A stretch of DNA of 64,000 nt from Endozoicomonas montiporae CL-33 (GTDB lineage: Bacteria; Pseudomonadota; Gammaproteobacteria; Pseudomonadales; Endozoicomonadaceae), in assembly GCF_001583435.1 (NCBI RefSeq), contig NZ_CP013251.1, positions 4,601,215 through 4,665,214 of the forward strand. Direction: 5' to 3'. A program made the translations under genes and the position numbers. Below the pieces are notes generated by a model. It saw only the letters and a program-made list of their open reading frames with translations. It was not told the DNA's origin and ran no database searches. Of this stretch, positions 57,485-64,000 are shown piece after piece (within the stretch, counting starts at the first letter, position 1; every line of letters begins with the position of its first letter).

Positions 57485-57543
57485 ACATAACGCTGTGGGT
57501 TCAGCCGCCGCCGGAGGCGGTTGGATGGAACCCCTGGTTAGTT
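57485..57543 (+). other. attC-like site 3
   Basis: 59 bp. Left core ACATAACGC, right core GGTTAGTTGG. Arms GGGTTC/GAACCCC flank the palindrome CAGCCGCCGCCGGAGGCGG, which is nearly identical to that in site 1. Strong imperfect hairpin. Confidence 0.72.
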
Positions 57544-57580
57544 GGCGTTTTGCAGAGGACTACCAAAAAAGGACAAACGA

Positions 57581-57805
57581 ATGCTCTCTGATATAAGAAT
57601 ACCTCGTTGCCCTGAATGCCACGCTGATAAAATGTTTCATCGTTGTGTTAGTCACGTTCAGGAAAGGGCAGGATTTAAAAAAAATGGTTGGTACTGCGAG
57701 CATTGTAATGCTGGGCCTTATCAACTGGGAACAATGACAGAAGCAAAAGCAGCTAAAACTGCCAAAGCCCTTTTAAAGAAAGCGTCGGGTGGAACTCAAG
57801 TATGA
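57581..57805 (+). CDS. Small zinc-ribbon protein
   Basis: 74 residues from ATG 57581 (AAGGA 7 bases upstream). RCPECHADKMFHRC and YCEHCNAGP give a four-cysteine zinc ribbon. It follows attC-like site 3 at cassette distance but has no attC after it, so it may be an original phage gene or the remainder of a third cassette. Overlaps the next gene by 4 bp. Confidence 0.65.
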   Translation: MLSDIRIPRCPECHADKMFHRCVSHVQERAGFKKNGWYCEHCNAGPYQLGTMTEAKAAKTAKALLKKASGGTQV

Positions 57806-58008
57806 AGGATTTCTTTAAAACTCCGCTGGCTTCAATGGTTGCTTTCTTCCTGATCGGTTGCCTGATGATGTCTGGAATGAAAGCTGTGGAGTGGTTAATA
57901 CCAGCTCCAGAAAGGACTGTAAATTTGCTGGTTTGTGTTGCTGATACTGATGGAGTCATCGGCCACTGCAAACCCTTCACTAACTACATTGCTGATTCAG
58001 CGAACTAA
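57802..58008 (+). CDS. Small membrane protein
   Basis: 68 residues, ATG overlapping the previous stop. One N-terminal membrane segment (PLASMVAFFLIGCLMMSGMK), then a short periplasmic-type tail with two cysteines (LVCVADTDGVIGHCK). No family recognised. Confidence 0.55.
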   Translation: MKDFFKTPLASMVAFFLIGCLMMSGMKAVEWLIPAPERTVNLLVCVADTDGVIGHCKPFTNYIADSAN

Positions 58009-58172
58009 CCCTTAGTAGCGGGACAGGTACGGAATCCACGCAAACCCCGTTATTTTCTGTACTCGTCCGCATAATCACGAAACAAGAGCAAAATCCGGAC
58101 GTGTCCGCTTTTTCTCATTAACAACCGTACGAACAAAAATCGGCACATTAAGCCGAGGGGATGCTTTGTACC

Positions 58173-59411
58173 ATGAAAAAACAAACCCACAATCAACAGG
58201 CGTCCGTCTTCGAAGGCTTCTCCAAACGCCTGCAAATGACCGAGGCTATAGAACTGACCAAACAATCACTACAGGCTCATGGTGAAAGCCACCAGCATTG
58301 GGGAATCGCCTGGAGCGGTGGTAAAGACAGCTCAGCCACCCTCACCCTGATTATCTGGATGATTGAATCCGGCATGGTCAAAGCCCCTGAAAAGCTGACT
58401 GTCTTCTATGCCGACACCCGCATGGAACTGCCGCCCCTGTCCTTAGCCGCCTACCAGATCATCGACGAACTGGAAGAGCGAGACATTGACGTCAACATCG
58501 TCATGGCTCCCATGGACAAACGCTTTATGGTCTACATGCTGGGCCGTGGTGTTCCCCCACCTAATAACAACACCCTGCGCTGGTGTACCCGCCAGATCAA
58601 AATAGACCCGATGCAGGACGCATTAGCCGAAGCCCTGTCCACCAGCGACTATGACGGCAACATATTAATGATTACTGGTGTTCGACAGGGTGAAAGCGCC
58701 ATCCGTGACCAGCGCATCCTCATGAGCTGCGGCAGGGACGGCGCTGAATGCGGACAAGGCTGGTATCAGGAATTACTGCCCAACGCCAAAAGCATTCGCG
58801 GCAGAGTCGCGACTCTTGCCCCTCTGCTTCATTGGCGAGTCTGCCATATCTGGGAATGGCTCAAACACTGGGCGCCACAGGCTGAGTTTGGTGACTGGTC
58901 AACCGCTGCCATTGCTGATGCCTACGGTGGTGACGAAGCTGAAGAGCTGAGCGCAAGAACCGGCTGTGTCGGCTGCCCACTGGCACAGGAAGACAAGGCA
59001 TTGGATACCGTGATTGGAATGCCTCACTGGTCGTACCTGGCACCACTGAAAATGCTGCGCCCACTCTATCGGGAACTGAGAAAGCCACACAACCGGCTGC
59101 GCAAACCCGGCACCGACCGCAACAAAGACGGAACGCTGGAAACCAACCCGCAACGAATGGGACCACTGACCCTTGAGGCCAGACAGGACGCCCTTAACCA
59201 CATTCTTGATATTCAGAACGCCGTCAACCGTGTAGCCATTGATCGTGGTCGACCCACCATCAGCCTGATCAACCCCGAAGAAGAAACCCGGATCAGAGAA
59301 CTGATCGCCGCCAAAACATGGCCGAACAAATGGCGGGGTGACGAGCCCAGAGCAGATGAAGCTATGGATTTGATACTGGCTGAAGGTGTGGTTCAGCCGT
59401 TGTTGGTTTGA
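58173..59411 (+). CDS. PAPS-reductase-family protein, DndC-like
   Basis: 412 residues (an ATG at 58161 would add four). The PP-loop SGGKDSSATLTL (about residue 50) binds ATP; then VPPPNNNTLRWCTRQIKIDP, ITGVRQGESAIRDQRILMS and the late CVGCPL cysteines follow the DndC pattern, in which cysteines hold a 4Fe-4S cluster and the enzyme activates sulfur for DNA phosphorothioation. No dndB, D or E is present, so either it acts alone on another substrate or it co-opts host partners. Occupies the end of the rightward early operon. Confidence 0.8.
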   Translation: MKKQTHNQQASVFEGFSKRLQMTEAIELTKQSLQAHGESHQHWGIAWSGGKDSSATLTLIIWMIESGMVKAPEKLTVFYADTRMELPPLSLAAYQIIDELEERDIDVNIVMAPMDKRFMVYMLGRGVPPPNNNTLRWCTRQIKIDPMQDALAEALSTSDYDGNILMITGVRQGESAIRDQRILMSCGRDGAECGQGWYQELLPNAKSIRGRVATLAPLLHWRVCHIWEWLKHWAPQAEFGDWSTAAIADAYGGDEAEELSARTGCVGCPLAQEDKALDTVIGMPHWSYLAPLKMLRPLYRELRKPHNRLRKPGTDRNKDGTLETNPQRMGPLTLEARQDALNHILDIQNAVNRVAIDRGRPTISLINPEEETRIRELIAAKTWPNKWRGDEPRADEAMDLILAEGVVQPLLV

Positions 59412-59434
59412 AAGCAATCAAAGGACTAAATCAA

Positions 59435-59689
59435 ATGAAAAAGACAGATCGGAAAGCCATAAAAAAGGAAATCGCACCTGCTGCCCTTTCTTCAGAAGAA
59501 GCTGCTCTTTATCTGGGCTTAAGCAAGTGCGATCTGGATCAGTCAAGAATCAGCGGAGACCTCTCAGGCCTGATACCTCCGAGATTTATTCGTATCGGTC
59601 GAAGAGTTCGATACCGGATGTCAGACCTGGAACAGTGGCTTAACAGTCATGATAACTTTACGACTTTGGCTGAAGAGTCTTCATCCTGA
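59435..59689 (+). CDS. xis: Excisionase-like MerR/HTH protein
   Basis: 84 residues from ATG 59435 (AAGGAC 8 bases upstream). LSSEEAALYLGLSKCDLDQS and the wing PRFIRIGRRVRYRMSDLEQW form an HTH_17-type DNA-binding domain, as in phage excisionases. Its 3' end overlaps the convergent integrase gene by 43 bp, which may give antisense control. Confidence 0.82.
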   Translation: MKKTDRKAIKKEIAPAALSSEEAALYLGLSKCDLDQSRISGDLSGLIPPRFIRIGRRVRYRMSDLEQWLNSHDNFTTLAEESSS

Positions 59690-60921
59690 AAAGCCATCTG
59701 CTCCAGCTTGGCAACAGCATCAACTTTCAGTTGGTTTGAGGTGTGCAGGTATATCTGCGTGGTCTTGATGTCTGAGTGGCCCATAAGATCACGCAAGGTT
59801 TCCAGATCGACGCCCCGTTGTGCCAGACGGGTACCAAAAGTATGTCGAAGATCGTGAAAGCGGAAGTTTTCTAAATCAGCTGACTCCATCAGACTCTTCC
59901 AGGCATTCTTAATATTGTCAAACCGTTTGCCCGTATTCGGGTTAGCAAATACCAGATCGCCACGCTCCAGCTTGTTCTGCTCAACCCACTGCTTCAGTAC
60001 AGAGTAAGCCTCTTTATTCAGGGGGATGTGTCTTGACTCACCTGATTTCGCACCGCCACCAGCAACAGTCAACACCCTGGCAGAAAAATCAACATCCCTG
60101 ACCTTCAGGTTGAATACCTCACCACGGCGGATACCTGTATGCAGAGTCACAAGCGTCATCGGCTTCAGATAGTCAGCAAATTTCAGTTTTGTTAAATCAG
60201 GCTTTAGAGGCTTACGTCTCTGCAGCAACCATTTGTTGTACCGGGTTCGTTTTGCCCTTAGTTCCTGCTCCCTGTCTCCCAGTGCCTTTCTGAGTCGAAT
60301 TTCTTCTTCAGCAGACAGGTAACGAACCTTTTTCTTTTTATCAACCTTATTACCTTTAACACCTTCAAGAGGATGTTTTGTCAGAAGTCCCGCTTTAACA
60401 GCTTTGGTAAGAACACCGCGTAATGATTCAAGTATTCGATTACAACCAGCGGCTTCTCCTTTATAAGCCTTTTTCCATTTCTCTATTTTCCACGCCGTGA
60501 TTTCACTCATATCTTTTTCAAGATATTCAGAGAAGTGATTCTTTACGGTTGGAATAACATCATTGGCTGTTTTCTTACTGGTGACCTCCTTGTATTCACC
60601 ATCAAGGAATATTTCCAATGTGGCATTTTTTGATCGAGCCACCTCGATCCGTGCGGCTTCCTTTTCTGCAATTGGGTCTTTCCCAAGCGCAACTTCACCT
60701 GCCATTGACTGTGCCACTTCTCTGGCCTGGACAACAGTCAGATCACCATAGCGACCAATAGATGCTTTTCTCTTTTGTCCGGTTGATTTAACCCGGTAGG
60801 AATAATAAAAGAACTTGCCACTCGCCCGCAGGCGTACATGAAACCCCCGAACATCCGTATCCCAAAGTTCATCGTCTTTCAGGTTCTTAACCACTGTTTC
60901 CGTAAGCTTTTTCTTTGCCAT
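59647..60921 (-). CDS. int: Tyrosine integrase
   Basis: 424 residues from ATG 60921 (GGGGGA 5 bases upstream; the frame extends to 60933). An N-terminal arm-binding domain (VKNLKDDELWDTDVRGFHVR), a SAM-like core-binding domain (about 100-190) and the catalytic domain with Arg (LHTGIRRGEVF), His-xx-Arg (FHDLRHTFGTRL) and Tyr (TTQIYLHTSN). It resembles P4/CP4-type integrases that favour tRNA genes. It sits beside attR. Confidence 0.95.
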   Translation of the reverse strand: MAKKKLTETVVKNLKDDELWDTDVRGFHVRLRASGKFFYYSYRVKSTGQKRKASIGRYGDLTVVQAREVAQSMAGEVALGKDPIAEKEAARIEVARSKNATLEIFLDGEYKEVTSKKTANDVIPTVKNHFSEYLEKDMSEITAWKIEKWKKAYKGEAAGCNRILESLRGVLTKAVKAGLLTKHPLEGVKGNKVDKKKKVRYLSAEEEIRLRKALGDREQELRAKRTRYNKWLLQRRKPLKPDLTKLKFADYLKPMTLVTLHTGIRRGEVFNLKVRDVDFSARVLTVAGGGAKSGESRHIPLNKEAYSVLKQWVEQNKLERGDLVFANPNTGKRFDNIKNAWKSLMESADLENFRFHDLRHTFGTRLAQRGVDLETLRDLMGHSDIKTTQIYLHTSNQLKVDAVAKLEQMAFQDEDSSAKVVKLS

Positions 60922-60969
60922 GACATCCCCCACCAGCCACTGCTTTCATCAGTATAACTTATCTTTTTT

Positions 60970-60992
60970 ACGGGGGGACACTGGGGGGACAC
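60970..60992 (+). other. Candidate integrase arm-type sites near attR
   Basis: ACGGGGGGACA (60970-60980) and GGGGGGACAC (60983-60992) are two copies of the motif also found inside attL (20470-20493), in the same orientation, about 130 bp from the attR core. Confidence 0.4.
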
Positions 60993-61121
60993 GAAAAACA
61001 AAATCAGTTACAAACCAATACCAACGTATCCGGATCAAATAACCCCTTTATTACCAGTATTTTCAGTGGTTTATATCCTGTTTTGTTGTGACTAGTGGTA
61101 TTTAAAATACAAGATACCTTC

Positions 61122-61165
61122 CATTCGTAATGCGAAGGTTGGGGGTTCGATTCCTCTCGTCGGCA
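61122..61165 (+). other. attR of the prophage, with host-derived tRNA 3' end
   Basis: Exact copy of the 44-bp attL core, followed by CCA (61166-61168). This is the displaced 3' half of the original tRNA-Thr, which evidently encoded its CCA. Confidence 0.92.
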
Positions 61166-61308
61166 CCATTACCCCGCCATTTTTTATCTGAAAAGATCCT
61201 CTTTCTTTCTGGACGACATAACCCTTCTTTAGCTCCTTAAAGCCTAATCTGAATAGGTTATGTATTGGCTGTTCTTATCCTGCATAGTTTAGAAGATTAA
61301 TAGCTGAT

Positions 61309-61392
61309 GTTACGCACCTTAAACGAAGGAATCAGGGCTACAGAGCAATGACCTCGTTCGGAAACCTTGATGATTCGTAGAGGGTGCGTAAC
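61309..61392. repeat. 84-bp element with 10-bp inverted ends
   Basis: GTTACGCACC (61309-61318) and GGTGCGTAAC (61383-61392) are perfect inverted repeats in the 271-bp gap between attR and the VOC gene. No ORF inside and no clear target duplication. It may be a small MITE or an operator-like structure. Confidence 0.45.
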
Positions 61393-61680
61393 TCCAGTTA
61401 ATAGTTTAAAAAAATAACAAAAAGAGACCTGCAAACATGATCGGTATTGGACAGTTTTGCATTAACGTCAGTGACCTTGAACAGTCAGTGACGTTTTATA
61501 CACAAGTGCTTGGACTCAAAGTGGAACACAGGATTGAATTACCGGGATTAACTGAAGCGGTACTGGTAGGCGACGACGGAGCAGCACGCATCCAACTGGC
61601 TCAACAGCTTGAGCAAGACGCGCCTATTGAGCACAGCAATGGCTTCTGGAAGCTCTACCTCAATACAGACGACTCTGACA

Positions 61681-63008
61681 CTCCCCGCCCGTCGCTTCGC
61701 TTTGGGCGAGGGTTCTTGAATCGCTCCAAGAACCTTCCTGCTTCAACACGCCTTCCCTAGATTGCAGCTAGGCTGCAATCCCCGTTCCAGTCGCTCCACA
61801 GGCTAACCCCGCCAGTCCGGCGGTTTTTATATTCTGTGCTGCATTAATATCTCTATCGTGATGGGTTTTGCACTCGGGGCAATCCCATTCACGTATAGAC
61901 AACGGCAGACTTTCATTAACGAATCCACAGCTTGAGCAACGCTTTGAGCTTGGAAAGAATCGGTCTATTTCAGAAACAGTACGATCAGCCCATTCGGCTT
62001 TGTACTGTAGCTGCCGGACAAACTCTCCCCAATTAGCATCAGCTATATGCTTTGCCAGCTTTGGATTTTTGATCATGTTCTTCACTGCGAGGTTTTCAAC
62101 ACAAACAACTTGGTTCTCGTTTATGAGTTTGCGGGATGCTTTATGGGTAGCATCCATCCGGCAATCGGCTATTTTCGCATGAAGACGAGCAACCTTGAGC
62201 TTTGCTTTTGCCCTGTTACTGCTGCCTTTCTGCTTTTTCGTCAGTTCACGCTGAAGGTAGGCGAGCTTTCGCTCGTAGCGTTTGGTATGCCTTGGATTAC
62301 CGGATTTTTCACCATTGGAAGTGATGAACAGATCAATTAAACCTAAATCAATACCCACGGTATTCTTACTGATAGGCATTGGTTTAGCTTCAAACTCACA
62401 CAGCATGGATACAAAGTACCGTCCGGCTCTGTCCTTGCTGATAGTGATACTGGAAGGCTCTGAAGGTAGTTCTCTACTCCAGCGGATATTAAGGGATTCT
62501 TTGCTCTTGGCAATGAATAGCTGTCCATCTTTTACGCTGAACGCAGCTTTGGTTAAGCGGATACTCTGCCTTGCGTTTCTTTTCTTGAACTTGGGGTATT
62601 TGGTTCTACCTGCCCAGAAATTCTTGAAGGCTTCCTGCTGATCTCTGAGAGTCTGTTGAAGTATCACACTGGAAACATCTTTCAGAAACGGAAATTCAGC
62701 CTTGAGCGACACAAGCCGCTTTTCAACTTGTGAGTGAGAGACACTGCTTCCGTCTTTGTAATATGCGTCAGTACGAAATCGGAGAGTATTGTTGTAGACG
62801 AATCGAGCGCAACCAAACGACTGAGCAAGTAGTTGTTCCTGCTCAGGTGTCGGATAGAATCGTTCTTTATAGGCTCGCTTCGTCTTCATGCGAAACATTT
62901 TACAGGAAGAATCAAATTTCGTAAAGTCGGATAATTTCAATCAGTCCTGCGGACTGACCACTTGTATCACCGCCCGATTGGGCGATGCTTTACGTGGAAT
63001 TTGGTAAA
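61681..63008. mobile_element. IS200/IS605-type element with tnpB only
   Basis: It carries a single TnpB gene (61768-62889) and subterminal hairpins near both ends: CGCCC...GGGCG at 61686-61708, and TCAGTCC/GGACTGA (62941-62957) plus CGCCC-GATT-GGGCG (62971-62984). No tnpA (Y1 transposase), no inverted terminal repeats and no target duplication, as expected for this group. The ends are placed by the break in the VOC reading frame, so they are approximate. Confidence 0.75.
61768..62889 (-). CDS. tnpB: TnpB (RNA-guided nuclease, IS605 OrfB family)
   Basis: 373 residues from ATG 62889 (MKTKRAYKERFYPTPEQEQL, the usual TnpB start; the frame extends to 62940). The RuvC catalytic residues are intact: Asp in TVGIDLGLIDLF, Glu in VVCVENLAVKNM and Asp in HDRDINAAQNI. 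The zinc finger has CSSCGFV and CPEC. TnpB cuts DNA guided by a right-end RNA and keeps the element in the population. It should be active. Confidence 0.9.
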   Translation of the reverse strand: MKTKRAYKERFYPTPEQEQLLAQSFGCARFVYNNTLRFRTDAYYKDGSSVSHSQVEKRLVSLKAEFPFLKDVSSVILQQTLRDQQEAFKNFWAGRTKYPKFKKRNARQSIRLTKAAFSVKDGQLFIAKSKESLNIRWSRELPSEPSSITISKDRAGRYFVSMLCEFEAKPMPISKNTVGIDLGLIDLFITSNGEKSGNPRHTKRYERKLAYLQRELTKKQKGSSNRAKAKLKVARLHAKIADCRMDATHKASRKLINENQVVCVENLAVKNMIKNPKLAKHIADANWGEFVRQLQYKAEWADRTVSEIDRFFPSSKRCSSCGFVNESLPLSIREWDCPECKTHHDRDINAAQNIKTAGLAGLACGATGTGIAA

Positions 63009-63233
63009 GATCTGTATAAAAAAGCCATCGACAGCGGCATTGAGTCCGTGTCGGAACCCCAGGTACTCGAAGAGTGGAACGTCACCATTGCGTTCATCAA
63101 GGATCCTGACGGCTATGTCATTGAACTGATGGAAAAGCACCCTGTAGCAGCCTAAGTCTTGCCAGGAAATCAGTACCCGGCCGGATAAGCATTTCACCGC
63201 ACATCTGATCGGGTCTGATTTCAGGTAAAACGC

Positions 63234-64000
63234 CTAATGACTGTCCCCCAGAGACAGCAGCGTTGCATTACCACCAACCGCTGTCGTATTAATGGTTCGG
63301 GTTCTTTCTGTTGCAAACCGGTAAAGATAGTGCGGCCCACCCGCTTTTGGCCCGGTTCCTGATAACCCCTGACCACCAAAAGGCTGTACCCCAACCACAG
63401 CACCAATCTGATTACGGTTGATGTAAGTGTTGCCGACTCTCAGCCGCTGTTCAATATAACCGGCTGTCGCTTCGTTACGGGTATGTATCCCAAGGGTCAA
63501 ACCATAACCCGTGTCGTTAATCTCATTCAGAATGCGCTCAAGTTCAGACGACTGGTAACGTATGACATGCAGAATCGGGCCGAATTGTTCTCTCTCAAGC
63601 TGCGCGATGCTCTTGATTTCAAATGCTACAGGCGCTACGAAGTAGCCCTTTTCACAACCATCGGATAAAGGCGTCTCGGCAATCAGTCTGGCTTCCTTCT
63701 TCATTCTTTTCACATGACTTTCAAGACCTGTCAACGCATCCGCATCAATCACAGGCCCTACATCCGTTTCGTGCCGTGACGGGTCACCTACCTGCAACTC
63801 TTCCATCGCCCCTTTAAGAAGCTGAATCACCCGATCGGCAACATCATCCTGAATATATAATATCCGTAAAGCTGAACATCGCTGGCCAGCGCTGCCAAAT
63901 GCCGAGTGAATGACATCCTGTACCACCTGTTCAGGCAGTGCTGTTGAATCCACCAGCATGGTATTCATCCCTCCGGTCTCGGCAATTAAAGGCACAATAG
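63234..64000 (-). CDS. putA: PutA, C-terminal part (5' end beyond the window)
   Basis: At least 255 residues of the aldehyde dehydrogenase half: AETGGMNTMLVDSTALPEQV, the catalytic Cys in SAFGSAGQRCSALRILYIQD, FGPILHVIRYQSSELERILN, and the PFGGQGLSGTGPKAGGPHYL end typical of PutA. It oxidises glutamate-semialdehyde to glutamate in proline catabolism. The proline-dehydrogenase half lies outside the window. Confidence 0.9.
   Translation of the reverse strand, partial: IVPLIAETGGMNTMLVDSTALPEQVVQDVIHSAFGSAGQRCSALRILYIQDDVADRVIQLLKGAMEELQVGDPSRHETDVGPVIDADALTGLESHVKRMKKEARLIAETPLSDGCEKGYFVAPVAFEIKSIAQLEREQFGPILHVIRYQSSELERILNEINDTGYGLTLGIHTRNEATAGYIEQRLRVGNTYINRNQIGAVVGVQPFGGQGLSGTGPKAGGPHYLYRFATERTRTINTTAVGGNATLLSLGDSH

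Larger units (their letters stand above)
20380..61165. mobile_element. Complete temperate prophage: HK97-type head, P2-type contractile tail
   Basis: Bounded by exact 44-bp repeats derived from tRNA-Thr. It carries integrase and excisionase at the right end, a CI/Cro switch, O/P replication, lysis, terminase, head, connector and tail modules in a functional order. I saw no stop or frameshift in an essential structural gene, so it may be inducible. Gene order of the tail (V-W-J-I-fibre-FI-FII-E/E'-T-U-X-D) follows P2, while the head module follows HK97, and the replication pair follows lambda. Confidence 0.93.
61437..63155 (+). pseudogene. VOC (glyoxalase-fold) gene interrupted by an IS element
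   Basis: The 5' part (61437 to about 61680) encodes GIGQFCINVSDLEQSVTFYT through FWKLYLNTDDSD, a typical VOC first half. The 3' part resumes at about 63009 in frame (DLYKKAIDSGIESVSEPQVL, AFIKDPDGYVIELMEKHP) and ends at 63155. Joined, they would give a normal VOC protein of about 130 residues. The insertion carries tnpB in the opposite direction. The gene is presumably inactive. Confidence 0.82.

Noticed and set aside
20351..61165. Genomic island or ICE rather than a phage
   Set aside because: A full set of head, tail, packaging and lysis genes is present and no conjugation genes were seen.

Overview
The window looks like the chromosome of a marine gammaproteobacterium, probably an Oceanospirillales member of the Endozoicomonas kind. 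This is inferred from gene content (PutA, PilB, TonB, NSS and MFS transporters), moderate GC and many palindromic repeats; no rRNA or core marker was available to confirm it.

Positions 1-20315 are host chromosome. In order they hold a truncated secreted protein, a PlsC-type acyltransferase, a VTC / CotH-kinase / DUF4956 operon, a divergent MFS transporter and LysR regulator, an NSS amino-acid transporter with its 31-residue MetS-like subunit, a MliC-type lipoprotein, a large orphan protein, a chalcone-isomerase-like / DUF2878 pair, a TonB-like protein, an EamA exporter with a VTT membrane protein, a phytase-like esterase, and the type IV pilus ATPase PilB. Long palindromic repeats lie between several of these genes.

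A tRNA-Thr(CGT) at 20351-20423 is the integration site of a complete-looking prophage of about 40.7 kb. It is bounded by 44-bp direct repeats (attL 20380-20423, attR 61122-61165). The phage is a mosaic: an HK97-type head (P27 TerS, TerL, portal, protease, capsid, connectors; 36.9-43.6 kb), a P2-type contractile tail (V, W, J, I, fibre, fibre assembly, FI, FII, E/E', T, U, X, D; 24.0-36.0 kb), lysis genes and a tRNA-Met (44.0-45.3 kb), lambda-like O/P replication with a probable origin inside the O gene (49.4-51.1 kb), an antirepressor and a Cro/CI switch (51.1-53.1 kb). A rightward early operon (53.3-59.7 kb) carries an exonuclease, RdgC, unknown genes, a DndC-like PAPS-reductase-family protein and an excisionase, and it meets the tyrosine integrase head-on. 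Nearly all lytic genes run leftward from the Cro promoter.

Three accessory regions stand out. (1) The left end (20.4-24.0 kb) holds small genes, a MITE with a 9-bp target duplication, a roughly 300-nt region full of perfect stems that ends in a terminator (candidate structured RNA), an XRE regulator and an ImmA/membrane-protein pair. (2) At 56.77-57.54 kb there are three attC-like sites around two small ORFs, which look like integron cassettes carried by a phage with no integron integrase. (3) A second HTH/ImmA pair lies at 46-47 kb; together with a CI protein that has no recognisable peptidase domain, this suggests protease-controlled rather than autocleavage-controlled induction.

Right of attR the host chromosome resumes with a VOC-family gene split by a TnpB-only IS200/IS605-type element, followed by the 3' part of putA running off the window.
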